Source: JACCXG01 sp963717745 (GTDB lineage: Bacteria > Acidobacteriota > Vicinamibacteria > Vicinamibacterales > 2-12-FULL-66-21). From it: a DNA stretch of 64,000 bases. Where the stretch lies: assembly GCA_963717745.1 (NCBI GenBank), contig CAVQXJ010000031.1, positions 142,540-206,539 on the forward strand, given 5' to 3'. The notes beneath the pieces are model-generated. The model was not told the origin of the DNA. It saw nothing but the letters and a program-made list of their open reading frames with translations, and searched no databases. The translations under genes and the position numbers were made by a program. Shown piece after piece: positions 42,076-51,889 of the stretch. The first letter of the stretch is position 1. Each line of letters opens with the position of its first letter.

Positions 42076-42678
42076 ATGGGTGTGGCTCAGTGGATGCGTG
42101 TGGTCGACACGGTCGGCAATCTCATACAGATGTCCTCGCGGTTCCGCCGTCCGGACACCGAGATGGAGCCGCAGGCCGGGAGCGGCGTTCCGGCCGGTCA
42201 GCTCGAGACCCGTCTCGCCGGCGTGGTCGTCGCCGCGTTGAAGGAGGCGTTCGATCGCGACCGTGCGCGCATGGATTTGGAACGCACGCAGGTCGAAGGC
42301 GAACGCGCGCGTGCGGAGGAGGCGCTGCGGGCCGAGCTTCGGCGTCAGGCCGCGGAGCGCACCCTCGGTCAGTTGCGTCTGGTCGCCACGATGGCCTTTG
42401 CGCTGCTGATGGTCTCCGCGGCGCTGGGAGTGTGGCTGCCCGGGATGCGGACGATGGCGCCGCGCGTCCTGATGGGCATCGGCTGGGTGTGCGCCATCGG
42501 CGCGCTCGGCACCGCGCTGGTCGCCTGGCAGCAGGTCTCGGCCTGGACCGCGGGCATTCATCCGACACCCGACACCAGCAGCAATGCCGGGCCCGTCCAT
42601 GCCGCCGGCGCCACGGCACCATGGCTGCTGCTGTCGGCGCTGGCGTTGACCGGCATCTCTCTCCTCACCGCACTGTGA
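42076..42678 (+). CDS. Membrane protein with coiled coil, unknown function
   Basis: A 200-residue protein: soluble N-terminus, a long charged coiled-coil stretch (about 58-102, RARMDLERTQVEGERARAEE-like), then three membrane helices (about 106-124, 131-150 and 179-198). No known domain was recognised. It lies 22 bases upstream of the glutaredoxin-like gene and with it and GlgB probably forms one operon. The start at 42076 gives the shortest plausible N-terminus; nothing upstream in frame looks coding. Confidence 0.65.
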   Translation: MGVAQWMRVVDTVGNLIQMSSRFRRPDTEMEPQAGSGVPAGQLETRLAGVVVAALKEAFDRDRARMDLERTQVEGERARAEEALRAELRRQAAERTLGQLRLVATMAFALLMVSAALGVWLPGMRTMAPRVLMGIGWVCAIGALGTALVAWQQVSAWTAGIHPTPDTSSNAGPVHAAGATAPWLLLSALALTGISLLTAL

Positions 42679-42700
42679 TCATCCTGCAGACCTCACATTC

Positions 42701-43264
42701 ATGATTACCGTCTACGGTGCCGACTGGTGCGAGGACACGCGCCGCTCGCAGCGTCTGCTGCGGCGGCTGCACGTGCCGCACCACTACATCAACATCGACG
42801 AAGATCTCGACGGCCTCGAGCGGGCCAAGGCGCTCAACCACGGTGAGCGGCGAACGCCGACCATCGATCTCGGCATCGGCGGTCCGCCCCTGGTCGAGCC
42901 AGACAACGAGACGCTGGCGGGGGCGCTGATCGAGCGCGAGATGCTGACGCAGGAGGAAGCCCACGAGCGGCTCGGCATCCAGAACGTGGGGGACGTCGAG
43001 CGGGTGGCGCGCACCACGGTCGGGATCGCCTTGATCGCCGCGGCCGGCGCCTCTCCGACCCCGCTGCGCTGGCCGTTGCGGCTGCTCGGGATGGTCGCCG
43101 CCGCGACCGGCATCTCCGGATGGTGTCCGGCGTATCACGCCACCGGCACGACCTCGCTCGGCGGGCCGGGCGACCGCCCAGACGAGGCCGAGCGGCTCGA
43201 GTGGATCGCTTCCAAGCCGCGCGTTGGAGGTGACGCCGGCGAGACGGAGGCGACCCCGGCATGA
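42701..43264 (+). CDS. Glutaredoxin-like protein fused to membrane tail
   Basis: The 187-residue product has a thioredoxin/glutaredoxin fold at 1-75 with the active site W-C-E-D-T (Cys10, no second Cys, so monothiol-like) and a TPTI cis-proline motif. A hydrophobic segment at about 104-135 matches the DUF2892/YgaP-type inner-membrane tail ending in GWCPAYH. The protein likely handles thiol or mixed-disulfide exchange at the membrane. Its stop overlaps the start of glgB (ATGA, 43261-43264), an odd pairing of functions. Confidence 0.85.
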   Translation: MITVYGADWCEDTRRSQRLLRRLHVPHHYINIDEDLDGLERAKALNHGERRTPTIDLGIGGPPLVEPDNETLAGALIEREMLTQEEAHERLGIQNVGDVERVARTTVGIALIAAAGASPTPLRWPLRLLGMVAAATGISGWCPAYHATGTTSLGGPGDRPDEAERLEWIASKPRVGGDAGETEATPA

Positions 43265-45459
43265 CCCCTCCGGTCACCAAGCCGGTCGATCCGTTCGCGC
43301 TGATCGCGGCGGCACGACATCCCGATCCGTTCTCGATCCTCGGTCCGCATCCCACCGATCGCGGCCTGGTGGTCCGGGCCGTGCTGCCGGGCGCCGAGCG
43401 GGTGGAAATCACGCGGCCCGGCGCGCCGGCGGTGATGATGGACGCCAGGCATCCGGACGGCGTGTTCGAGGGATTGCTCGAAGGCGTGCACGTCGTCTCC
43501 GACTATCGCCTGCGCGTGACCTACCCGGACGGGCACCGGACCGAGCTCGACGATCCGTACCGGTTCGGCCGCATCCTCACCGACTTCGATCTCTATCTGT
43601 TCGGCGAAGGGAACCACACCCGGATCTACACCAAGCTCGGCGCGCACCCGCTGCGCATCGGCGGCGCCGACGGCGTCCACTTCGCCGTCTGGGCGCCGAA
43701 CGCCCATCGCGTCAGCGTGGTCGGGGATTTCAACGGCTGGGACGGACGTGTGCATCCGATGCGTGCGCTCGGATCGAGCGGGGTGTGGGAGCTCTTCGTG
43801 CCCGCAGCGGGCGTCGGGCATCGCTACAAGTTCGAGATCCGATCGCGCGAAGGCTACATCCTGCTGAAGATCGATCCCTACGGGTTCGCCTTCGAGGTCC
43901 CGCCGCTGACCGCCGCGATCGTGACCCGCTCCGAATACCAATGGCGCGACGCCGACTGGATGCGCGAGCGGGAGCAGCAGGCCGGGTGGTTCGCCCGGCC
44001 GATGTCGGTCTACGAGGTGCATTTCGGATCGTGGGGACGGAGCGGCGACGACAGCTCGCGCTACCTGTCGTACGGCGAGCTCGCCGAACGGCTCATCCCG
44101 TACGTCGTCGAGATGGGCTACACCCACATCGAGCTGCTGCCGGTGATGGAGCACCCGTTCTCGGGCTCCTGGGGCTATCAGGTGACCGGCTTCTTCGCGC
44201 CGACCAGCCGTTTCGGATCGCCGGACGATTTCCGCGCGTTCGTCGACGCCTGCCACGCCCAGGGGATCGGGGTGATTCTCGACTGGGTGCCCGGTCACTT
44301 TCCGAAGGACGCGCACGCGCTCGCGCGATTCGACGGCACCGCCCTCTACGAGCACGCCGACCCGCGGCAAGGCGAGCACCGCGACTGGGGCACGTTGATC
44401 TTCAACTACGGCCGCAACGAGGTCCGGAATTTCCTGCTCGCCAACGCGCTCTACTGGCTGCACGAGTTCCACGCCGATGGCCTCCGCGTCGACGCGGTGG
44501 CGTCGATGCTGTACCTCGATTATTCGCGGAACGCCGGGGAGTGGGTGCCGAACCGCTACGGCGGCCGCGAGAACCTCGACGCGATCGAATTCCTGCGGCA
44601 GCTCAACACCCTGACTCACGCCGAGCAGCCCGGCTCGATCACCGTGGCGGAGGAGTCGACGGCGTGGCCGTCGGTCAGCAAGCCGACCTACGTTGGCGGC
44701 CTCGGCTTCACCTACAAGTGGAACATGGGGTGGATGAACGACACCCTCGAGTACATCAAGAAGGATCCGGTCCATCGCCGCTACGACCACTGGCACCTGA
44801 CGTTCTCGCTGATTTACGCCTTCAGCGAGAACTTCATCCTGCCGTTCTCGCACGACGAGGTGGTGCACGGCAAGGGATCGATGTTCGAGAAGATACCGGG
44901 CGACGACTGGCAGCGGGCCGCCACGCTCCGGACGCTGTACGGACTGATGTTCGCGCACCCCGGCAAGAAGCTGATGTTCATGGGCGCCGAGTTCGCTCAG
45001 GGGCGCGAATGGAACTACGACCAGAGCCTTGACTGGCACCTCGCCGAGTACCCGATGCACGCCGGCATCAAGCGCTTCGTGCGCGACCTCAACCGCACCT
45101 ACGCCGCCGAGCCGGCGCTGCACGAAGTCGATTTCGATTACACCGGGTTCCAGTGGATCGACTGCAACGACAGCGAGAACAGCGTGCTGTCGTTCATCCG
45201 CCGCGCTCGCGATCCGAACGACTTCCTGGTGGCGCTCCTGAGCTTCACACCGGTGCCGCGTGACGGCTACCGCATCGGCGTCCCCGCCCCCGGCGCCTAC
45301 ACCGAACTGCTGAACAGCGACGGCGATGGGTACGGCGGCAGCAACCTGGGAAACGGCGGCATCGTGTTCACCGAGCCCATCGCCTCCCACGGGCATGCCC
45401 AGTCGTTGTATCTGACGCTGCCGCCGCTGGGCTTCTTGCTGCTCAAGCCCGCCAAATAG
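43261..45459 (+). CDS. glgB: 1,4-alpha-glucan branching enzyme
   Basis: At 732 residues it has the normal bacterial length: an N-terminal GlgB domain, a CBM48 domain (about 135-225, VHFAVWAPNAHRVSVVGDFNGWDGR), a GH13 barrel and a C-terminal beta domain. Active-site residues are all present: DWVPGH (about 341-346), nucleophile Asp411 in GLRVDAVA, acid/base Glu464 in AEEST, and H531-D532 in FSHDEVVHG. The usual DWVPAHFP is DWVPGHFP here. It makes alpha-1,6 branches in glycogen in the cytoplasm. No other glycogen gene is adjacent. Confidence 0.97.
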   Translation: MTPPVTKPVDPFALIAAARHPDPFSILGPHPTDRGLVVRAVLPGAERVEITRPGAPAVMMDARHPDGVFEGLLEGVHVVSDYRLRVTYPDGHRTELDDPYRFGRILTDFDLYLFGEGNHTRIYTKLGAHPLRIGGADGVHFAVWAPNAHRVSVVGDFNGWDGRVHPMRALGSSGVWELFVPAAGVGHRYKFEIRSREGYILLKIDPYGFAFEVPPLTAAIVTRSEYQWRDADWMREREQQAGWFARPMSVYEVHFGSWGRSGDDSSRYLSYGELAERLIPYVVEMGYTHIELLPVMEHPFSGSWGYQVTGFFAPTSRFGSPDDFRAFVDACHAQGIGVILDWVPGHFPKDAHALARFDGTALYEHADPRQGEHRDWGTLIFNYGRNEVRNFLLANALYWLHEFHADGLRVDAVASMLYLDYSRNAGEWVPNRYGGRENLDAIEFLRQLNTLTHAEQPGSITVAEESTAWPSVSKPTYVGGLGFTYKWNMGWMNDTLEYIKKDPVHRRYDHWHLTFSLIYAFSENFILPFSHDEVVHGKGSMFEKIPGDDWQRAATLRTLYGLMFAHPGKKLMFMGAEFAQGREWNYDQSLDWHLAEYPMHAGIKRFVRDLNRTYAAEPALHEVDFDYTGFQWIDCNDSENSVLSFIRRARDPNDFLVALLSFTPVPRDGYRIGVPAPGAYTELLNSDGDGYGGSNLGNGGIVFTEPIASHGHAQSLYLTLPPLGFLLLKPAK

Positions 45460-45470
45460 CGGTCTCTCGC

Positions 45471-48188
45471 TCAGGACTCCAGCCGCAGCGCCTGCACGGG
45501 ATCGAGGCACACCGCCCGCCGCGCGGGGAAGTAGGCTGCCGCGACGCCCGTGATCAGCAGCAGCCCCGCCACTCCGGCAAACGTCAGGGGATCGGTCGGT
45601 CCGACGCCGAACAGCAATCGCGCGAGCTGTCGCGAGACGACCACGGATATCAGGATGCCGGCTGCGGCGCCGGCCCCCACCAGCGTCAGGCCGCGGCCGA
45701 CCACGAGACGGACGATCGCGCCCCGTTCGGCACCGAGGGCGATTCGAATGCCGATCTCGCGCGTGCGCTTCGCCACCGATAAGGAGAGCACCCCGTAGAC
45801 ACCGATCGCGGCCAGCACCAGCGCGGTCGCCGCGAAGGCATTCAAGAGCGAGGTCCGGAGGCGCGGCTCGGCGACCGACGCGTGGATCGCATCTGACGCC
45901 GGTCCGAGTGGATCGACCGGCAGGTCCGGGCTGATCCGCTGGATCTCTGCCCGCATCGCCGACGCGAGCGAACCCGGCTCCCGGGACGTGCGAAGCACCA
46001 GCGCGAACGACTCCACCGGCGCCTGGCTGTAGGGCACGTAGACCTCGGGCTGCGCCGCCTGGTCGAGGCCATGGTGCCGCACGTCGCCGACGACTCCCAC
46101 GATGCGCAGCCACGGTCCAGGGCCACCGCGCAGCATCAGCCGGACGCGCTGGCCGAGCGGGCTCTCGCCGGGCCAGAACCGCGCCGCCATCGTCGCATTC
46201 AGCATCGCCACGCGATCCTCGGAGTCCGCCCGATGTTCGACGCCGAACGTCGTGCCGTCGAGCATCGGAATGCCCATCGCGTCGAAGTAGCCGGGAGAGA
46301 CGACGCGCCGATCGACGAGGACGGGCTTTCCGTCCGGCTGCGGTTTTCCCGCGAGCTCCACGTCCACCAGCGCGTTGCTGCCTCCGAATGGAAGGCGGTT
46401 GACCAGCGCGGCTCGCTCCACCCCCGGCAGTGCAGACAACCGCGCGAGCGCCTCGTCCACGAACCCGCGGCGCGCCGCCGGCTCGCCATACCTGACCGCG
46501 GGCAGCGCGACGCTGCCGGCCAGCACCTGGTCCGCCGCGAAGCCGGGATTGACGGAGGTGAGCGCGACGAAGCTTCGGGCGAGCAGGCCGCCGCCGACCA
46601 GCAGCACCACCGCGAGCGAGACTTCGACCACGACGAGCCCGTCGCGGACGCGAGCGGCCCGGCCGCCGGTGACGCGCGTCCCTGCGCCCAGGAGCTCCCG
46701 GGGAGCGCGCCGCGTCACCCGAACGATCGGGACGGCGCCGACGAGCAGCGTCGTCACGATCGCCGTCACCGCCGCAAACCCCGCGACGCGCCAGTCGAGT
46801 CCCACACGTGCACTCGGCGGCAGCCCCGCCCAGCCGAACGCCGATACCGTCCCGAGCGCCCACCATGCGAACAGCAGCCCGGCACCAGCGCCCACGATGG
46901 CGAGCATCGCGCTCTCGGTGAACAGTTGACCGGCGAGCCTGGCATGAGTCGCACCGAGCGACGTGCGCACGGCCATCTCGCTGTCGCGCTCCGCGGAGCG
47001 TGCCAGCAGCATGTGGCCCACGTTGGCACAGGCCACCACCAGCAGCAGGCAGACGGCTGCCAGCAGCACCATCAACGGCGTTCGGACGCCGCGGCTGACC
47101 AGATCGCTGAGCGGAATCGACAGGAGCTCGGCGCCGCTGCTCGCGTCCGCATAATCGCGGGCCATCGACGCGCCGACCGCGGTGAGCTCCTGTTGCGCCC
47201 GTTCGTGGTTCACGCCGTCGCCGAGCCGTCCGACGATGTGCATCACGGGTATCGCGCGCATCGAGTGATACGGGTTGAGCGAAAAAGGCAGCCAGATCTC
47301 GGCGCTGGTCGTCCGTCGCGAGACCGGGGAGGCGGTGATCGGCATCCGGAAGTCAGCCGGCACCGTTCCGACGATCGTGTGCGGGCGCCCGTCCAGCGGT
47401 ATGGTCTGCCCGTTCAGCGCACTCGCGCCGAAAGCACGCCGCCAGAAGGCCTCGCTGACCATCGCCACCGCCGGCCCTCCGGGGACGTACTCGGCGGCGG
47501 CGAACGTGCGGCCGTGCACCGGCGTCATCTGAAAGAGCTCGAACCATCCGTCCGACACGTACGCCCCGGTCACCATCCTGGGCTCGCCGTTTCCGGTCAG
47601 GACGAACTGCCAGCTCGGTGAAAAGCCCGCGATGCGCCCGATCCCGCGCAGACGCTCGCGCAGGTCGACCAGGTACGGCGGCCCGAACGGCGCCGTCCCG
47701 AACCGCGGGTCCTTGCGCACCAGGGAGACGATGCGATCTGCGTCGGTGAGGCGCACGGGACGCAGCACGGCGGCATCGACCACCCCGAACATGGTGACCG
47801 CCGCGCCGATGCCGAGCGCCAAAGTGGCGACGATCACGGCGGTGAAGAGAGGCTGGCGCACGAACGCTCGACGCGCGACGCGCAGGTCCATCACGGCTTG
47901 GGCGAACATGGAATCACCTCGGGAACGGGGGTAACCGGGAACGGAACGGCGCGACCGGCGCAGGCTCGCCATGCGGCCCGCGAACCCGGCCGCAACGAGA
48001 TCGGCCAGGCCGGCAACGCAGCAGACGACCAGCGCTGCACGGCCGTTTTGCCGGCGCGCGCGCTCGCACCTGGCCTGGAAGAGCGCCGTCATGTCGGCGC
48101 CATAGTCGGCACGGAACCGAGGGGGGCAGAGCACGAGCAGCGTCGTATACAAGCGCACGGCGCACGCCAGGAACAGCGGCCAGCGCAT
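45471..48188 (-). CDS. ADOP-family ABC-type permease
   Basis: The 905-residue permease begins with an atypical hydrophobic prefix (MRWPLFLACAVRLYTTLLVLCPPRFRADYGADM), the alternative ADOP prefix type, then the first helix (VIVATLALGIGAAVTMFGVV), MacB cores, FtsX helices (ANVGHMLLARSAERDSEMAVRTSLGATHARL) and a C-terminus CLDPVQALRLES. It is intact. Its ATG overlaps the PadR stop (TGATG at 48186-48190), so the two are translationally coupled. The gene converges with glgB, 11 bases from its stop. Confidence 0.93.
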   Translation of the reverse strand: MRWPLFLACAVRLYTTLLVLCPPRFRADYGADMTALFQARCERARRQNGRAALVVCCVAGLADLVAAGFAGRMASLRRSRRSVPGYPRSRGDSMFAQAVMDLRVARRAFVRQPLFTAVIVATLALGIGAAVTMFGVVDAAVLRPVRLTDADRIVSLVRKDPRFGTAPFGPPYLVDLRERLRGIGRIAGFSPSWQFVLTGNGEPRMVTGAYVSDGWFELFQMTPVHGRTFAAAEYVPGGPAVAMVSEAFWRRAFGASALNGQTIPLDGRPHTIVGTVPADFRMPITASPVSRRTTSAEIWLPFSLNPYHSMRAIPVMHIVGRLGDGVNHERAQQELTAVGASMARDYADASSGAELLSIPLSDLVSRGVRTPLMVLLAAVCLLLVVACANVGHMLLARSAERDSEMAVRTSLGATHARLAGQLFTESAMLAIVGAGAGLLFAWWALGTVSAFGWAGLPPSARVGLDWRVAGFAAVTAIVTTLLVGAVPIVRVTRRAPRELLGAGTRVTGGRAARVRDGLVVVEVSLAVVLLVGGGLLARSFVALTSVNPGFAADQVLAGSVALPAVRYGEPAARRGFVDEALARLSALPGVERAALVNRLPFGGSNALVDVELAGKPQPDGKPVLVDRRVVSPGYFDAMGIPMLDGTTFGVEHRADSEDRVAMLNATMAARFWPGESPLGQRVRLMLRGGPGPWLRIVGVVGDVRHHGLDQAAQPEVYVPYSQAPVESFALVLRTSREPGSLASAMRAEIQRISPDLPVDPLGPASDAIHASVAEPRLRTSLLNAFAATALVLAAIGVYGVLSLSVAKRTREIGIRIALGAERGAIVRLVVGRGLTLVGAGAAAGILISVVVSRQLARLLFGVGPTDPLTFAGVAGLLLITGVAAAYFPARRAVCLDPVQALRLES

Positions 48189-48538
48189 CAGAGGTCGCCA
48201 GTCCCGGGGAGGAGACGCCGAACCCGGGCGGCGCTCACCTGATCGGCCAGCCGGCGCGCCTCGGCCGCCGCGACTCGGGCCCCGAGCCGCGACAGTCTGA
48301 AGACTCTGCGCGGGTTCGTGCCAACCCGGCGCTCGCCAGACTGGAGCAGGCCCTGGTCCGCGAGGCGATCGAGCGCCCGGTAGAGGGTCCCGGGATTGAG
48401 GCTGATGCGGCCGTTGGTCCGCGCCTCGATGGCCACCATCACGTCGTAGCCATGCCGCGGCCCCTCGGCCAGCGCGAGCAGGATTTCGAACGAGACGGTC
48501 GTCAAGGGGAGAAAAGCGCCGGGACTGTCGTCGGTCAT
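48188..48538 (-). CDS. PadR-family transcriptional regulator
   Basis: A 116-residue protein: FLPLTTVSFEILLALAEGPRHGYDVMVAIE, NPGTLYRALDRLADQGLL, then a basic RRVFRLSRLGARVAAAEARRLADQV tail. It is the most divergent PadR of the window. A sharp operator dyad lies 12 bases upstream. It precedes and overlaps the ADOP gene. Confidence 0.93.
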   Translation of the reverse strand: MTDDSPGAFLPLTTVSFEILLALAEGPRHGYDVMVAIEARTNGRISLNPGTLYRALDRLADQGLLQSGERRVGTNPRRVFRLSRLGARVAAAEARRLADQVSAARVRRLLPGTGDL

Positions 48539-48549
48539 CTATTTGCCTG

Positions 48550-48565
48550 AAGCAAGTAATTGCTT
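48550..48565 (-). promoter_or_regulatory. Putative PadR operator dyad
   Basis: AAGCAA-GTAA-TTGCTT is a perfect inverted repeat centred at 48557-48558, followed on the minus strand by a leader of only about 11 bases to the start codon. It likely binds the PadR protein. A -10/-35 pair could not be fixed. Confidence 0.5.
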
Positions 48566-48656
48566 TGAGCATGCTACGGCACACGACGGCCGCATGCAAG
48601 CGACTTCCCGGAGCGCCACCAGTGGGCGCGGCCCGGCGCCGTGATACCGTACCTGG

Positions 48657-48809
48657 ATGTCAGAGAAGAACGGCGACAAGTCGAGATTCCAGATCAACCG
48701 CAAGCGCGCCGTGCGCGCGCCGCGCCGCCGCCCTGTCGGTCAAGGCCGTCGACCCGCCGCTCCGAAACGTTTCGCGAAGGCGAAGACGACGCCGCCGAAG
48801 TCGGCGTGA
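48657..48809 (+). CDS. Small basic protein, 50 residues
   Basis: MSEKNGDKSRFQINRKRAV starts a 50-residue product ending AKAKTTPPKSA, with many Arg and Lys and Pro-Ala-Lys tail like that of nucleic-acid-binding tails. The start motif resembles short proteins annotated as hypothetical in many soil bacteria. It has no hydrophobic core and only a weak ribosome site. It lies alone between a PadR gene and an inverted repeat. It may be a DNA- or RNA-associated protein (inference). Confidence 0.45.
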   Translation: MSEKNGDKSRFQINRKRAVRAPRRRPVGQGRRPAAPKRFAKAKTTPPKSA

Positions 48810-48814
48810 CGAGG

Positions 48815-48922
48815 GACGTTCGCAGCGCGGAGCTTCAGCTCCGCGTCAGAGATCCCGGATATAGCCGAACGGGTGAGGTGAGCGTTCCGACGCGGGGCTG
48901 AAGCCCCGCGCTGCGAACGTCG
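48815..48922. repeat. Inverted repeat with paired TTCA/TGAA palindromes
   Basis: GACGTTCGCAGCGCGG (48816-48830) is mirrored by CCGCGCTGCGAACGTC (48906-48921). Inside, CGCGGAGC-TTCA-GCTCCGCG (48826-48845) and CGCGGGGC-TGAA-GCCCCGCG (48891-48910) are perfect palindromes in opposite orientation. It lies immediately past the ABC-F stop (48926) and may act as its terminator. Confidence 0.8.
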
Positions 48923-48925
48923 CCG

Positions 48926-50563
<1,638 letters not shown>

Positions 50564-50579
50564 CGATTTCGCTTACGCT

Positions 50580-50651
50580 GTCAACTCCCAACTCCCAACG
50601 GGAGTCTCTTCGAAGAGATCTTCTTGGGAGTTGCGGAGTTGGAAGTTGACG
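50580..50651. repeat. Hairpin of CAACTCC heptamers
   Basis: GTCAACTCCCAACTCCCAAC on the left (50580-50599) pairs with TTGGGAGTTGCGGAGTTGGA... on the right (50624-50650). CAACTCC units are in exact 7-base steps. The loop contains GAGTCTCTTCGAAGAGATC, whose first 12 bases equal the conserved core start of the 300-bp element. It begins 17 bases before the ABC-F start and ends 4 bases before the EVE stop. Confidence 0.8.
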
Positions 50652-50654
50652 TGG

Positions 50655-51059
50655 TTACCGGCTACTCATCGCCTCGATGCGGTCCCACTCGGCGTCCGTG
50701 ACCGGCATGACCGACAGCCGCGACATCCGGACCAGGGGGAACGACGCGAACGACTGGTCCGCCTTGATCGAGGCCAGGGTGACCGCCGCCTTCAGTTTCT
50801 TCACAGGGACGACATCGACCGCATGGAGCTTGCCGTCGGGGTCGGCGGGATCGGGATAGGCCGCGCCGGCCGCCTTGGCGATGCCGACCACCGACTTCTC
50901 GTCACCGGTGTGATAGAAGAAGATCCGGTCGCCTTTCTCGATGCTGCGCAGATGTTTCTGTGCGAGCGCGTTCTTCACGCCGGTCCACGACGTCTTCTTG
51001 TCGCGCACCAGGTCGTCGAAGCTGTAGTGGGTCGGCTCTTCTTTCATCAACCAGTTCAC
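50655..51059 (-). CDS. EVE-domain protein
   Basis: The 134-residue protein is an EVE domain over its length: NWLMKEEPTHYSFDDLV, TSWTGVKNALAQKHLRSIEKGDRIFFYHTGDEKSVVGIAKA, then FASFPLVRMSRLSVMPV. EVE proteins resemble YTH/PUA domains and are thought to read modified bases in DNA or RNA. GGAGG seven bases upstream fixes the GTG at 51059. It is divergent from the glycosylase gene 27 bases away; both may act in base repair or modification. Confidence 0.93.
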   Translation of the reverse strand: MNWLMKEEPTHYSFDDLVRDKKTSWTGVKNALAQKHLRSIEKGDRIFFYHTGDEKSVVGIAKAAGAAYPDPADPDGKLHAVDVVPVKKLKAAVTLASIKADQSFASFPLVRMSRLSVMPVTDAEWDRIEAMSSR

Positions 51060-51086
51060 GGCCTGTTCCTCCCGAGCACACATACG

Positions 51087-51725
51087 ATGTCGAACGATTC
51101 TACCGTGCCTGACTGGTCAGCACTGCGGCTGCGGGACCGGATCGCCGGGGACGTGCGGGTGTTGTTCGTGGGAATCAATCCCGGCGTCAGGTCGGCAACG
51201 ACCGGACACCACTTCGCGGGATTCTCGAACCGTTTCTGGAGGCTGCTCAGGGAATCGAAGCTGGTGCCGGAACCCATCACCTTCGAGGACGATGGACGGT
51301 TGACCGAGTGGCAGCTGGGGATCACCAACCTGATCGCCCGACCCACCCCTGGCATCAATGACCTGCGCCCGGCCGAGTACGTCGAGGGCTGGACGCTGCT
51401 CTCGAGGAAAATCCGCCGCTATCGGCCCGCTGTCGTCGCGCTGGTCGGCGTCACGCTCTACCGCGCGATCCTGCCGCTCCTGCCCGACGTCCCCCCAGCC
51501 GAGCGCCGCGCCGCCCGGAATGCCCCCGACCCGCCTTCGCGCGGTCTCTCAGCAGAGCGCTTCGGCGGGGCAGGCCGTGTGCTCGGCCTCAGACCGGAGA
51601 CGGTGCACGGCGCCCGGCTGTTCGTTTTGCCGAACCCGAGTGGGAGGAACGCCAATTTCACGTACGAGGAGATGCTCGCCGCGTTCAGGAGCTTGCGGCG
51701 ATTTCTGGCGTCGAGCAGGAGGTAG
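51087..51725 (+). CDS. Mismatch-specific uracil/thymine DNA glycosylase (MUG/TDG-like)
   Basis: The 212-residue protein has the MUG/TDG active-site signature GINPGVRSATTGHHFAGFSNRFW (Asn31 region) and the C-terminal NPSGRNANF motif, which intercalates DNA. It removes uracil, thymine or ethenocytosine opposite G, starting base-excision repair. Its stop (TAG at 51723-51725) lies inside an AGGAGGT heptamer array, so the C-terminal SSRR is encoded by repeat sequence. Divergent from the EVE gene. Confidence 0.93.
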   Translation: MSNDSTVPDWSALRLRDRIAGDVRVLFVGINPGVRSATTGHHFAGFSNRFWRLLRESKLVPEPITFEDDGRLTEWQLGITNLIARPTPGINDLRPAEYVEGWTLLSRKIRRYRPAVVALVGVTLYRAILPLLPDVPPAERRAARNAPDPPSRGLSAERFGGAGRVLGLRPETVHGARLFVLPNPSGRNANFTYEEMLAAFRSLRRFLASSRR

Positions 51726-51885
51726 GAGGTAGGAGGTAGGAGGAGGCAGAAGACAGAAATAGCTCGAACAACGAGGTGGAAACCGCGGCGACGAGCTCGT
51801 TGCGGCGGTTTTCACCCCGTTGTTCGAAGCCTCTGTCCTGTTTTCTACCTCCTACCTCCTACCTCCTACCTCCTGTCTTCTGTCG
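51717..51885. repeat. Double hairpin with AGGAGGT heptamers
   Basis: Left: AGGAGGT three times plus AGGAGGA (51717-51744), followed by GCAGAAGACAG. Right: ACCTCCT four times (51847-51874), followed by GTCTTCTGTC. Inside, GAACAACGAGGTGGAAACCG (51766-51785) mirrors CGGTTTTCACCCCGTTGTTC (51806-51825) with two mismatches. The whole lies between convergent genes and could form a long nested hairpin; it overlaps the glycosylase stop. Confidence 0.85.
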
Positions 51886-51889
51886 ACGC

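Noticed and set aside
43135..46866. Minus-strand open frame of 1243 codons across glgB
   Set aside because: Its sequence is antisense to glgB and then an out-of-frame reading of the ADOP gene; no domain is recognisable.
48641..48901. Overlapping 86-codon frame in the 48.7-kb spacer
   Set aside because: It runs through two palindromes and reads as Arg/Ser-rich filler; the 50-codon frame at 48657 is the better candidate.
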